A stretch of DNA of 32,266 nucleotides from an uncultured Cardiobacterium sp. (lineage in GTDB: Bacteria > Pseudomonadota > Gammaproteobacteria > Cardiobacteriales > Cardiobacteriaceae): contig NZ_CALIZP010000082.1 in the NCBI RefSeq assembly GCF_938028825.1, positions 1 to 32,266 of the forward strand, written 5' to 3'. The notes under the pieces are model-generated. The model saw nothing but the letters and a program-made list of their open reading frames with translations, ran no database searches and was not told the DNA's origin. The translations under genes and the position numbers were made by a program. Positions 1 through 7,247 of this stretch are shown in pieces (the first letter of the stretch is position 1; every line of letters starts with the position of its first letter).

Positions 1-199
1 CTTCCAGCGAATGGGTGAGGCGGGTGCGGACGTAGTCGTTTTTTTCCAGCGGGAAGACTTGCGTTTTGTCTTTCATGCGGCGGAAGGCGGCGGAGAAGAT
101 GAGGCGGTCGCCGTCGCGCTGGAAGTCGGAGCGCACGGAGGGTTCCGGGCAGGCAGCCCGGCCGATGCGGTAGGTGGAGAGGAGCTGGATCCAGTTCAT
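1..199 (-). CDS. dgt: Deoxyguanosinetriphosphate triphosphohydrolase (dGTPase), N-terminal part
   Basis: Only the first 66 codons are present; the gene runs off the left edge. The protein begins MNWIQLLSTYRIGR, followed by RSDFQRDGDRLIFSAAFRR and then KTQVFPLEKNDYVRTRLTHSLE. That is the family pattern of Dgt enzymes: an arginine-rich R-F-x-x-D-x-x-R segment, S-x-A-F-R-R, K-T-Q-V and R-T-R-L-T-H-S-L-E. The His of THSLE is the first metal ligand of the HD domain. Dgt enzymes hydrolyse dGTP, and other dNTPs in many homologues, to the deoxynucleoside and triphosphate in the cytoplasm. The ATG at 197-199 is chosen because the homology starts within a few residues of it. The catalytic HD Asp pair and the C-terminus lie outside the window. 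An extended -10 element lies upstream at 227-235. Confidence 0.9.
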   Translation of the reverse strand, partial: MNWIQLLSTYRIGRAACPEPSVRSDFQRDGDRLIFSAAFRRMKDKTQVFPLEKNDYVRTRLTHSLE

Positions 200-226
200 G
201 GTGTGTGCCGGTGGGGGAATACGCGG

Positions 227-235
227 ATTTTAGCA
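227..235 (-). promoter_or_regulatory. Candidate extended -10 element for dgt
   Basis: On the minus strand this reads TGC-TAAAAT, an extended -10 element 28 bases upstream of the dgt ATG. No good -35 is visible at 16-18 bases. The same TGCTAAAATC motif recurs upstream of ackA and valS. Confidence 0.4.
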
Positions 236-280
236 CTCCGCCCGCCGCCATCCGGCAGGGCGGTCTGCGCGTATCACGGC

Positions 281-286
281 TATAAT
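281..286 (+). promoter_or_regulatory. Candidate -10 box for the small membrane-protein gene
   Basis: A perfect TATAAT lies 28 bases upstream of the ATG at 314. The -35 region (GGGCGG at 17 bases) is poor, so only the -10 is claimed. Confidence 0.4.
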
Positions 287-313
287 CGGTTTCCCCATTT
301 TCAAGAGGCTTTT

Positions 314-736
314 ATGAAAACGTTCCTGCAATCCTGCTTCCGCTTCGGCATCATCCTCACCATTGCCGGTTTCGGTATCGCCTTTTTCCTGCAACTGGCG
401 GATTTGATGCTGGCATTTGTCCTGCTCGCGCTGGCGGCGGTGTATCTCGGCTGGTCGGTGTGGACGGCGAACAAGTCTTCCGGCTACGACCACCCCAAAC
501 AGTGCTTCGGCGACATCATGGGCGACATCACCGCTTACACGCTGCTGATGGTAGCGCTGTTTGTCTGGCTGATATTGCCGCAGCATATGACGCTGCCGCT
601 GGCAAGCAATCAATACCGGATTCTCACCGCCTTTCTCGGCGTGATGATTGCCGTTACCCTAGTGGAGCTGGTGATTACCGTGCACACCTGCCTGATCGCG
701 ATGTGGCGGCAGAACCCGGTGACGATTACCCGGTAA
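314..736 (+). CDS. Small four-helix inner-membrane protein of unknown function
   Basis: A 140-residue protein that I do not recognise. Hydrophobic stretches at about residues 9-27, 31-50, 72-90 and 103-127 predict four membrane helices. A short polar loop with SSGYDHPKQC lies between helices 2 and 3. The longer open frame begins at position 11, but that part lies antisense to dgt. The ATG at 314 is preceded by AAGAGG at good spacing and the first transmembrane helix starts soon after it. The gene stands alone between the divergent dgt and the convergent tRNA-Val. No catalytic motif is visible; Cys64 and Cys126 and a few histidines are the only notable polar residues. It could be a small integral membrane protein of a DUF family. 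Confidence 0.75.
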   Translation: MKTFLQSCFRFGIILTIAGFGIAFFLQLADLMLAFVLLALAAVYLGWSVWTANKSSGYDHPKQCFGDIMGDITAYTLLMVALFVWLILPQHMTLPLASNQYRILTAFLGVMIAVTLVELVITVHTCLIAMWRQNPVTITR

Positions 737-748
737 GCGGATAAAGAA

Positions 749-773
749 AAAGCCCGTCGGAATGACGGGCTTT
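749..773 (-). terminator. Rho-independent terminator, mainly for tRNA-Val
   Basis: A 10-bp stem (749-758 with 764-773) with a 5-base loop. Read on the minus strand the hairpin is followed by TTTTTCTTT, so it serves the tRNA gene best. On the plus strand the T run is only three bases, so it may end the membrane-protein transcript less efficiently. Confidence 0.85.
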
Positions 774-781
774 CATGATTC

Positions 782-858
782 TGGTAGGCACAATTGGACT
801 CGAACCAACGACCCCCACCATGTCAAGGTGGTGCTCTAACCAACTGAGCTATGCGCCT
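782..858 (-). tRNA. tRNA-Val (anticodon GAC)
   Basis: A 77-base cloverleaf on the minus strand with CCA encoded at the 3' end. The acceptor stem pairs AGGCGCA with TGTGCCT, including one G-U. The D arm contains GCTCAGTTGGTTAGAGC. The anticodon stem CCACC/GGTGG closes the loop TTGACAT, giving anticodon GAC, which reads GUC and GUU valine codons. The T arm has TTCGAGT. It is a single-gene unit with its own promoter at 872-899 and terminator at 749-773. Confidence 0.97.
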
Positions 859-871
859 GAATGAGGCGCGC

Positions 872-899
872 ATTATAGGGGGTTCGGGAACGATTGCAA
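872..899 (-). promoter_or_regulatory. Promoter of tRNA-Val
   Basis: On the minus strand: -35 TTGCAA (894-899), a 16-base spacer and -10 TATAAT (872-877). A GC-only discriminator, GCGCGCC, follows, as is typical of stable-RNA promoters under stringent control. Confidence 0.8.
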
Positions 900-958
900 G
901 CGCTTTGTGCAGGGCGCGCAAAACGGCGGCAAATGCGCGTAAGCATATGGCGCAGCTA

Positions 959-987
959 TTGAATTCGCCGCATGGCGCCAGTATAAT
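959..987 (+). promoter_or_regulatory. Promoter of rplU-rpmA
   Basis: -35 TTGAAT (959-964), exactly 17 bases, then a perfect -10 TATAAT (982-987). It lies 58 bases upstream of the rplU start and points away from the tRNA gene. Confidence 0.8.
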
Positions 988-1045
988 CCGCCGCCTTTGA
1001 CAGCGGGCAGAACCCTGTTCGCGCATGAAATTTTTGGAGAACAAC

Positions 1046-1366
1046 ATGTTTGCAGTTATTGAAACCGGCGGTAAACAGTACAAGGTCAAACCCGGCCAGC
1101 GCCTGAAAGTGGAAACCCTGCCGGGTGAAGCGGGCGACAGCATCGCTTTCGACAAAGTGCTGCTTATTGCCAGTGGTGATGACAATGTCAACGTCGGCGC
1201 GCCCTATCTGGAAGGCAAAACCGTCAGCGCCAGAATCGTTGAACACGGCCGCCACAAAAAAATCAAGATCATCAAGTTCCGCCGCCGCAAGCACCATATG
1301 AAACGCATGGGGCACCGTCAAAACTACACCGAAGTGGTGATTGACGCTATCGACGGCCAACAATAA
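1046..1366 (+). CDS. rplU: 50S ribosomal protein L21
   Basis: A 106-residue protein of normal bacterial L21 length. It starts MFAVIETGGKQYKV and carries the basic C-terminal signature IKIIKFRRRKHHMKRMGHRQ, which contacts 23S rRNA in the large subunit. An in-frame ATG exists at 1025, but the one at 1046 is preceded by TGGAGA at good spacing and begins exactly where the family begins. It is the first gene of the rplU-rpmA unit, which has its own strong promoter; rpmA starts 12 bases after its stop. Confidence 0.98.
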   Translation: MFAVIETGGKQYKVKPGQRLKVETLPGEAGDSIAFDKVLLIASGDDNVNVGAPYLEGKTVSARIVEHGRHKKIKIIKFRRRKHHMKRMGHRQNYTEVVIDAIDGQQ

Positions 1367-1378
1367 GGAGAAGAGACT

Positions 1379-1648
1379 ATGGCACACAAAAAAGCAGGCG
1401 GTTCCAGCCGCAACGGTCGCGATTCCAAATCCAAACGCCTCGGCGTCAAACGCTACGGCGGCGAATTTGTTAGCGCCGGTTCTATCCTGGTCCGCCAGCG
1501 CGGCACCCCGTTCCATGCGGGTGAAAATGTCGGCGTCGGTCGTGATCACACCCTGTTTGCCACCGCAACCGGTACCGTTATGTTCAGCAGACGCGGCCCG
1601 CAACAGCGTCGCTACGTCAGCATCGCTGCCGAGGCAGCAGAAGCCTGA
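1379..1648 (+). CDS. rpmA: 50S ribosomal protein L27
   Basis: An 89-residue protein beginning MAHKKAGGSSRNGRDS, the flexible glycine/lysine-rich N-terminal arm of L27 that reaches towards the peptidyl-transferase centre. The body has the family patterns RLGVKRYGGEFV, GSILVRQRGT and FHAGENVGVGRDHTLFA. AAGGAG upstream is a strong ribosome binding site. There is no N-terminal extension of the cleaved Firmicute type. It is co-transcribed with rplU and closed by the terminator at 1668-1696. Confidence 0.98.
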   Translation: MAHKKAGGSSRNGRDSKSKRLGVKRYGGEFVSAGSILVRQRGTPFHAGENVGVGRDHTLFATATGTVMFSRRGPQQRRYVSIAAEAAEA

Positions 1649-1667
1649 TTATCACGCGTTTTGCCGC

Positions 1668-1696
1668 AAGCCCTGCACCCATGCGGGGCTTTTTTA
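1668..1696 (+). terminator. Rho-independent terminator after rpmA
   Basis: A 10-bp stem (1668-1677 with 1682-1691, one G-U pair), 4-base loop CCCA, then a run of T. It separates rplU-rpmA from obgE. Confidence 0.88.
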
Positions 1697-1762
1697 TTGC
1701 CGCCGCGCCTGGTGGGCAAAACGGCGATACCATAAGAACAAACCCACAGAGGAATCTCCCCC

Positions 1763-2806
1763 ATGAAATTCGTAGATGAAGCGCGCATATATGTCCGCGC
1801 GGGCAAAGGCGGCAACGGTATCGTCAGTTTCCGCCGGGAAAAATACATCCCCTTCGGCGGGCCGGATGGTGGCGACGGCGGCGACGGCGGCAGTGTTTAC
1901 CTTGTCGCTCAAGAAGGCATCAACACCCTCGCCGATTTCCGCTACAACCGCAGCTATCAGGCGGAAAACGGCAAAGCCGGTGAAGGGCGCAACAAGCGCG
2001 GCAGCAGCGGTGCCGATCTCATCGTGCCGGTGCCGGTCGGCACGCAGGTATTCGTGGACGAGACCGACGAACTCATCGGCGATCTCACTAGCGATGGTCA
2101 GCGCCTGCTGGTGGCGCAAGGCGGTTATCACGGCCTCGGCAACACCCGCTACAAAAGCTCGACCAACCGCGCGCCGCGTCAATGCAAACCCGGCAGTGAA
2201 GGCGAAGAGCGCTATCTGCGTCTCGAACTGAAACTGCTCGCCGATGTCGGCCTGCTCGGTATGCCGAACGCGGGCAAATCCACCCTTATCAGCCGCGTTT
2301 CCGCCGCCCGCCCGAAAATCGCCGACTACCCCTTCACCACCCTGCATCCCAACCTCGGCGTCGTCCGCGTCGGCATGTTGCAAAGTTTCGTCATGGCGGA
2401 CATTCCCGGGCTCATTGAAGGCGCGGCGGAAGGCGCAGGGCTTGGGCACCAGTTTCTGCGCCACCTCGCACGCACCCGCCTGCTGCTGCACGTTCTTGAT
2501 TGCTCGCCGCTCAGCGATTCACAAGACCCGGTGCGCGACTTCGAGCAGGTCAGCCTGGAACTCGCCAAATACGACGCCGTTTTTGCCGACAAACCGCGCT
2601 GGCTGGTGCTGAACAAGATGGATACGCTGACCGCCGAAGACGGCGCGGTACTGGAACACGGCATCACCGCCGCCATCGGCTGGCAGGGTCCGGTGTACCG
2701 CATCTCGGCGGAAACCGGCATGGGCACCGAGCAACTGTGCCGCGACATCATGCAGGCGCTGGAACGGATGGACGAAGACGCCGACTATCACCGGCCACAT
2801 TCCTGA
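1763..2806 (+). CDS. obgE: GTPase Obg (CgtA)
   Basis: A 347-residue protein with the two-part Obg structure. The glycine-rich Obg fold occupies about residues 1-158 (KGGNGIVSFRREKY, then FGGPDGGDGGDGGSVYL). A TRAFAC GTPase domain follows: G1 GMPNAGKS 166-173, effector segment YPFTTLHPNLGVV 189-201, G3 DIPG 213-216, G4 NKMD 284-287 and G5 SAET 315-318. Obg binds the 50S subunit and links ribosome assembly, stringent response and cell cycle. The C-terminal tail is short and only mildly acidic. AGAGGAA lies upstream of the ATG. It follows rplU-rpmA, the usual order, but sits behind a terminator, so it probably has its own weak promoter or depends on readthrough. It converges with ampD, with a gap of 4 bases. 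Confidence 0.97.
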   Translation: MKFVDEARIYVRAGKGGNGIVSFRREKYIPFGGPDGGDGGDGGSVYLVAQEGINTLADFRYNRSYQAENGKAGEGRNKRGSSGADLIVPVPVGTQVFVDETDELIGDLTSDGQRLLVAQGGYHGLGNTRYKSSTNRAPRQCKPGSEGEERYLRLELKLLADVGLLGMPNAGKSTLISRVSAARPKIADYPFTTLHPNLGVVRVGMLQSFVMADIPGLIEGAAEGAGLGHQFLRHLARTRLLLHVLDCSPLSDSQDPVRDFEQVSLELAKYDAVFADKPRWLVLNKMDTLTAEDGAVLEHGITAAIGWQGPVYRISAETGMGTEQLCRDIMQALERMDEDADYHRPHS

Positions 2807-2810
2807 ACCG

Positions 2811-3386
2811 TCAGGCATCGCCATGCCGACTTTGTGTTTCCAGACAGCGCCGGTAGTAGTGCCAGTTGCAAGCGGGACCGGGGTCGGTTTTGCGCGTGGG
2901 GGCGATGTCGCCGTGACCGGTAATGCGCGTCGGGGTGATGCGCGGGTGGCGCGTCATGATGGCGCGGGTTAGCGCGGCGAGGCTTTGGTATTGGCGCAGG
3001 GTGTAGGGGTGGTGGTCGCTGCCGTTCAGCTCGATGCCGATGCTGTAATCGTTGCAGTTGGCGCGGCCCTGATAGCGGGATTCGCCCGCGTGCCAGGCGC
3101 GCGCGGTGGTGGCGACGTATTGCTGGATATGGCCGTCGCGCAGGATGAGGAAGTGCGCGGCGACGCGCAGGTCGGCGATGGCATCAAGGTAGGGGTGTTC
3201 GTGGCGCTTCGCGGGCAGAGTGCCGCAGAAGAGGTCGCTGATGTAGCGATCGCCGTATTCTCCGGGCGGCAGACTGATGTTGTGGATGACGAGGAGTGAG
3301 ATGTCATCGGCATCGGGGCGGGCGTTGTAGTGCGGGCTGGGGCGGCGGATAGCGCTGTCCAGCCAGCCGCTTTCATCAATGTGCAT
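2811..3386 (-). CDS. ampD: 1,6-anhydro-N-acetylmuramyl-L-alanine amidase AmpD
   Basis: A 191-residue cytoplasmic zinc amidase that removes the peptide from anhydro-MurNAc muropeptides during wall recycling; in many species its loss induces AmpC beta-lactamase. Zinc ligands appear as His35 (LLVIHNISLPPGEYG), His158 (ITGHGDIAP) and Asp168 (KTDPG). Glu119 (SIGIELNG) and Lys166 are the other conserved catalytic positions. There is no signal peptide, which separates it from the exported AmiD/AmpDh proteins. The ATG abuts the tatC stop codon (TGA-ATG), so it is translationally coupled as the last gene of tatA-tatB-tatC-ampD. Confidence 0.94.
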   Translation of the reverse strand: MHIDESGWLDSAIRRPSPHYNARPDADDISLLVIHNISLPPGEYGDRYISDLFCGTLPAKRHEHPYLDAIADLRVAAHFLILRDGHIQQYVATTARAWHAGESRYQGRANCNDYSIGIELNGSDHHPYTLRQYQSLAALTRAIMTRHPRITPTRITGHGDIAPTRKTDPGPACNWHYYRRCLETQSRHGDA

Positions 3387-4169
3387 TCAGGGTTTCGCGG
3401 CAGGCGGCGGATTGTCGCCCGCTTCGCGCGCGGCAAGCAGGCGTTTGCCGATGTAGAGCCCCGCTTCGAAGAGGATGAGCATCGGCACGGCGAGCAGGGT
3501 TTGCGAGATGGCGTCCGGCGGGGTGAGCAGCATGCCGATGGTGAAGGCGGCGAGGATGATGTAGGGGCGTTTTTTGGCGAGCGTCTCCGGGCGGACGATG
3601 CCGAGCATGAGGCAGATGACGGTCGCCACCGGCACCTCGAAGGCGGCACCGAAGGCGATGAACATGGTCAGGCTGAGCGACATGTACTGGGTGATGTCGG
3701 GTTTGTATTCGACGCCTTTGAGTTCGATGCCGGCGAGGAAGCTGAAGAGGATGGGCAGGATGATGAAGTAGGCAAACAGCACGCCGGTGTAGAAGAGGAT
3801 GGTAGAGGAGATGAGGATGGGGCGGACGAGGCGTTTTTCGTGGCGGTACATGCCCGGTGCGACGAAGGCCCAGATTTGGTAGAGGATCCACGGGATGGTG
3901 AGCAGGCAGGCGAGGAAGAGGCAGACTTTCACCGGGGTGAGGAAGATGTCGATGCCGTCGTAGGCGAGCATGGTTTGCCCCGGCAGGAGGCTGCCGAGCA
4001 CGGGCAGGGCGAAGGCTTCGTACACGGCGTTGCGGAAGGGCAGGAGCAGGACGAAGACGCCGACGACGGCGTAGATGATGCGCAGCAGGCGGGCACGCAG
4101 TTCGATGAGGTGCTCGACGATGGGCATTTCTTTGTCGTCGCTTTGCGGTGGGGTGTCGTGGTCGGTCAT
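3387..4169 (-). CDS. tatC: Sec-independent protein translocase TatC
   Basis: A 260-residue, six-helix inner-membrane protein, the receptor for twin-arginine signal peptides. The cytoplasmic N-terminus has PIVEHLIELRARLLR, matching the family H-L-x-E-L-R-x-R motif. The loop PVKVCLFLACLLTIPWILYQIWAFVAPG includes the F-x-x-P-G-L/M-like element. The last helices contain the usual TPPDAISQTLLAVPM. Length is normal. The Shine-Dalgarno site is weak (GAGT). Unusually for a tat operon, 235 bases of repeat-containing DNA separate it from tatB, whereas ampD follows without a gap. Confidence 0.96.
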   Translation of the reverse strand: MTDHDTPPQSDDKEMPIVEHLIELRARLLRIIYAVVGVFVLLLPFRNAVYEAFALPVLGSLLPGQTMLAYDGIDIFLTPVKVCLFLACLLTIPWILYQIWAFVAPGMYRHEKRLVRPILISSTILFYTGVLFAYFIILPILFSFLAGIELKGVEYKPDITQYMSLSLTMFIAFGAAFEVPVATVICLMLGIVRPETLAKKRPYIILAAFTIGMLLTPPDAISQTLLAVPMLILFEAGLYIGKRLLAAREAGDNPPPAAKP

Positions 4170-4325
4170 GGTGGACTCAGTGGTGGGTGTTGTGGATGGT
4201 CGTCGGGCATTGGCGGAAGGCGCCGAAGCTGTCGGCCAGTGCAGCGCGCAATCCGGCGGTATCCCCGGTATTTACGCCGCTTGGGGTTGCGCTTCAACGG
4301 CGCAAAAAGCAGGCTGCGCCTGCCC

Positions 4326-4343
4326 GGTGGGCTGAAGCCCACC
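4326..4343. repeat. Palindromic repeat copy 1 (GTGGGCTGAAGCCCAC type)
   Basis: An 18-base perfect palindrome (8-bp arms, 2-base centre) GGTGGGCTGAAGCCCACC followed by CTACG. Near-identical copies lie at 17030-17047 and 17546-17563, all outside genes. It resembles REP-type intergenic palindromes. There is no T run, so it is not a simple terminator. Confidence 0.8.
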
Positions 4344-4354
4344 CTACGCGAGCC

Positions 4355-4404
4355 CAGTATTGGTGCCGCTTGGCGAGGTCAGTATTTACGCCGCTTGGCG
4401 GGGT
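4355..4404. repeat. Two-unit 25-bp tandem repeat ending at the tatB stop codon
   Basis: Units 4355-4379 and 4380-4404 are directly adjacent. They share CAGTATT, then three differing bases, then GCCGCTTGGCG and GGGT/AGGT. A third, partial copy (GTATTTACGCCGCTTGG) is at 4268-4284. The second unit ends immediately before the tatB stop triplet (4405-4407 on the minus strand). Confidence 0.8.
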
Positions 4405-4839
4405 TCAGGGCTTGGGCGGGGTGTTTTCTGTGTTCGCGGTGTCGGCGGTGTGCGGGGTTTTGTCTGTGCCTGTGGCGGCAGGCGGTTCGATGCCGGTGTC
4501 GGCTTCGGCACTGGCGTCTTCCGGGGTGTAGCCGTCGTAGGCGTGTTCGAGGTCTTCTTTGATGCTGGTACCGAGGTCGCGCGCTTCTTTGTCGAGGTTC
4601 ATCACGCCGTCGTTAAGTTTTTTGATGTGTTCGCGCATGTCGGCTTCGTGCAGGATTTTGCGCATATCGTCGAGGTCGAGTTCGCGCTCGATGTCGGCGC
4701 GCACGTCGCTGAATGCGCGGCGGATTTTGCGGATGAAGATGAGGGCGCTGCGCACGACTTCCGGCAGGCGTTCGGGGCCGATGACGACGATGCCGATGAC
4801 GCCGATGACGACGAGTTCCCAGAATCCGATGTCAAACAC
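4405..4839 (-). CDS. tatB: Sec-independent protein translocase TatB
   Basis: A 144-residue protein. A short N-terminal membrane helix, FWELVVIGVIGIVVIGP, is followed by the hinge GPERLP (21-26), an amphipathic helix, and a charged and then Thr/Pro/Ala-rich tail. TatB forms the substrate-receptor complex with TatC. The start codon is GTG (4837-4839), giving MFDIGFWEL, the usual family N-terminus; no ATG fits. It starts 9 bases after the tatA stop. The C-terminal tail is low-complexity, and the reading frame ends exactly at the 25-bp tandem repeat, so the tail end may vary between strains. Confidence 0.95.
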   Translation of the reverse strand: MFDIGFWELVVIGVIGIVVIGPERLPEVVRSALIFIRKIRRAFSDVRADIERELDLDDMRKILHEADMREHIKKLNDGVMNLDKEARDLGTSIKEDLEHAYDGYTPEDASAEADTGIEPPAATGTDKTPHTADTANTENTPPKP

Positions 4840-4848
4840 GGGGCCGCC

Positions 4849-5085
4849 TTAGTGGGTTTTTTCTTCGTCGCGGCGCGCTTCGCCTTCGATGATGCGGCTG
4901 TCGGCGGCGGTCTTTTCGGCCTGGTGTTCGAGTTTGTCGGCGGGTTTGTCGTCTTCTTTCATGGCGTTTTTGAAGCCTTTGATGGCCTGGCCGAGGTCGG
5001 CGCCGACGCCGCCGAGTTTTTTGGTGCCGAAGATGGCGATGACGATGATGAGGACGATGAGGAGTTGGATCGGGCTGATTCCCAT
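4849..5085 (-). CDS. tatA: Sec-independent protein translocase TatA
   Basis: A 78-residue protein with the TatA layout. The N-terminal membrane helix is MGISPIQLLIVLIIVIAIFG with the conserved Phe19-Gly20 hinge. The amphipathic helix TKKLGGVGADLGQAIKGFKN follows, then a charged acidic tail. TatA oligomerises to form the passage for folded proteins. AGGAG precedes the ATG. It is the first gene of tatA-tatB-tatC-ampD. No convincing promoter was identified in the 75 bases separating it from pta, which holds a hairpin. Confidence 0.96.
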   Translation of the reverse strand: MGISPIQLLIVLIIVIAIFGTKKLGGVGADLGQAIKGFKNAMKEDDKPADKLEHQAEKTAADSRIIEGEARRDEEKTH

Positions 5086-5120
5086 GGGGTGCTCCTGATT
5101 TGGGGTCTGGGGAAATAGTC

Positions 5121-5149
5121 AGCCCCTCACCCGCAGCGGGCAAGGGGCT
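5121..5149 (-). terminator. Hairpin between pta and tatA, probable terminator
   Basis: A 7-bp outer stem AGCCCCT/AGGGGCT (5121-5127 with 5143-5149) with an inner CCCGC/GCGGG pairing. On the minus strand only a weak T stretch (GACTATTTCC) follows; on the plus strand TTTGTTT follows. It may reduce readthrough from ackA-pta into tat rather than stop it completely. Confidence 0.5.
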
Positions 5150-5160
5150 TTGTTTGCCGT

Positions 5161-7236
5161 TTAGCTATGGGCGGCCTGTACGGCGGTGATGGCGATGGTA
5201 TAGACGATGTCGTCCACCAGCGCACCGCGCGAGAGGTCGTTCACGGGTTTGCGCATGCCTTGCAGGACGGGACCCATCGAGATGGCGTTTGCCGAACGCT
5301 GCACGGCTTTGTAGGTGGTGTTGCCGGTGTTGAGGTCGGGGAAGATGAAGACACTCGCTTGTCCGGCGACGGGGCTGTTCGGCGCTTTCTGTTTGCCGAC
5401 GGACTCAACGGCGGCGGCGTCGTATTGCAGCGGGCCGTCCACCAGGATGTCCGGACGCAGTTCGCGCACTTTGGCGGTCGCTTCTTTGACTTTTTCGACG
5501 TCTGCGCCGCTGCCGGAGGTGCCGGTCGAGTAGGAGATCATCGCCACGCGCGGCTCGATGCCGAAGGCTTTGGCGCTGTCGTTGGACTGGATGGCGATTT
5601 GCGCGAGGTCGTCGGCGCTGGGGTTGGGCACGATGGCGCAGTCGCCATAGACGAGGACTTGATCCGGCAGGCACATGAAGAAGACGGAGGAGACCATGCT
5701 GGCGCCCGGCGCGGTTTTGATGATTTGCAGCGGCGGACGGATGGTGTTGGCGGTGGTGTGCACGGCGCCGGAGACGAGGCCGTCCACTTCGCCCGCTTCG
5801 AGCATCATGGTGCCGAGCATGACGCCGTCGGCGAGCGCGTCGCGCGCCTGGTCTTCGGTCATGCCTTTGGCTTTGCGCAGTTCGACGAGGCGGGCGACGT
5901 ATTTTTCGCGCACGGCGTCGGGGTCGATGATTTGGATGTTGTCGCCGAGGGTGACGCCCTGCTGGGCGGCGACGGCGCGGACGCTGTCGGGTTTGGCGAG
6001 CAGGACACAGCGCGCCATGCCGCGTTCGGCGCAGATGCTGGCGGCGACGACGGTACGCGGTTCGTCGCCTTCGGGCAGGACGATGGTTTTGTGCGCGGCG
6101 ATGGCACGTTGCACGATCTGGTAGCGGAAGGCGGCGGGCGAGAGGCTGACGGTGCGCGCGGCACTGAGGTAGCCGTCGATCCAGCCGTCTTTGATGTTGT
6201 CGGCGATGTGTTCTTTGGTGGCGTTGATGCGCTGTTCGTCGTCAACGGGGATGTAGCGGTTGAATTTTTCGACGAGTTTGCCGATTTCCCAACTGCTGGT
6301 TTCAAGATGCAGCACCGGCAGGCGCGCGTCTTCGAGCAGCGGTTTGCACAGTTTCATGATGACGTCGGAGGCGGGCAGCGGCCCGGTGAGGACGAGGCAG
6401 GCGAGGTGGTTGCCCGCTTTGGCGCTGATAGTGGTCGCCATCAGCGCGTCATCGCGATCCGCCGGGAGGAAGATGCAGTTGCCGGGTTGCAGGAATTCGG
6501 CGGCGTTCGCCGGGGTGCGCGCAAAGAGGACGTAGTCATGGATGCGGCGGGTGGCGCTTTCGCCTGCGAGGAGGATGTCCGCGCCGAGGTGCTGTTGCAG
6601 GTCGCTGACGCGCGGCGCGCCGATGTCCGGGTTGTGGCCGATGATGCCGAGCAGGCGGTATTTGTCGCCCAGTTTGCTGCCGGTGATGGCGGCGGTGCTC
6701 AGTGCACCGGCGGCGTCGGCATGGTTGATGATGACGCCGAAGAGCTGGTTCTTGCCGATGTTGCCGGCGGCGTAGTCGAGCTGGTTTTCCAGGCGGGCAA
6801 CGCTTGCGGTGTGCGCGTCGGCGAGGAGGATAACGTCGGCATTGAGGGCGCGGGCGATTTGCCGGTTCACCTCGTCGGCGTAGGGCACGGAAGCGGTTTC
6901 CAGCAGCCCTTCCATGATGACGACATCGGCGTCGCCCCTGGCGGCTTCAAAGTTCTGGATGACGGTTTCCATCAGTTCGTCGAGGTTGCCCGCATCCAGC
7001 GCCTGTTGCACGGTTTCGGGGCGGATGGCGAGGCTGTCGTCGGCGGTGGTGCGCGCGGACTGGCGCAGCACGTTGCGGCTGTGGTCAATGTCCTGCCCTT
7101 CCACATCGTACTGGATGACGGGTTTGTGGAAACCGGCCTTGATGCCCTTACGGTCAAGGGCGTGATAGAGGCCGAGGACGGCGGAAGTCAGGCCGCTGCC
7201 CTGACGGGTGGCAACGACCAGGATTGTTTTTGCCAT
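5161..7236 (-). CDS. pta: Phosphate acetyltransferase
   Basis: A 691-residue long-type Pta. The N-terminal P-loop-like CobB/BioD-related domain starts AKTILVVATRQGSGLTSAVLGLYHAL. The middle DRTGG-type region includes PVLHLETSSWEIGKLVEKF. The C-terminal catalytic domain contains KTIVLPEGDEPRTV, DGLVSGAVHTTANTIRPPLQ, ALVYGD-like VLVYGDCAIVPNPSADDLAQI, SYSTGTSGSG and DGPLQYDAA. It converts acetyl-CoA and phosphate to acetyl phosphate. The ATG at 7234-7236 has AAGGAG at ideal spacing. A longer frame from 7311 would add 25 arginine-rich residues inside ackA and is rejected. It follows ackA by 11 bases, and the ackA stop codon overlaps its ribosome binding site, so the two are coupled. Confidence 0.96.
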   Translation of the reverse strand: MAKTILVVATRQGSGLTSAVLGLYHALDRKGIKAGFHKPVIQYDVEGQDIDHSRNVLRQSARTTADDSLAIRPETVQQALDAGNLDELMETVIQNFEAARGDADVVIMEGLLETASVPYADEVNRQIARALNADVILLADAHTASVARLENQLDYAAGNIGKNQLFGVIINHADAAGALSTAAITGSKLGDKYRLLGIIGHNPDIGAPRVSDLQQHLGADILLAGESATRRIHDYVLFARTPANAAEFLQPGNCIFLPADRDDALMATTISAKAGNHLACLVLTGPLPASDVIMKLCKPLLEDARLPVLHLETSSWEIGKLVEKFNRYIPVDDEQRINATKEHIADNIKDGWIDGYLSAARTVSLSPAAFRYQIVQRAIAAHKTIVLPEGDEPRTVVAASICAERGMARCVLLAKPDSVRAVAAQQGVTLGDNIQIIDPDAVREKYVARLVELRKAKGMTEDQARDALADGVMLGTMMLEAGEVDGLVSGAVHTTANTIRPPLQIIKTAPGASMVSSVFFMCLPDQVLVYGDCAIVPNPSADDLAQIAIQSNDSAKAFGIEPRVAMISYSTGTSGSGADVEKVKEATAKVRELRPDILVDGPLQYDAAAVESVGKQKAPNSPVAGQASVFIFPDLNTGNTTYKAVQRSANAISMGPVLQGMRKPVNDLSRGALVDDIVYTIAITAVQAAHS

Positions 7237-7247
7237 GGTGGTTCTCC

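Noticed and set aside
3330..4562. 410-codon plus-strand frame opposite ampD, tatC and tatB
   Set aside because: Antisense to three recognised genes, with Glu/Asp/Gly-rich shadow composition.
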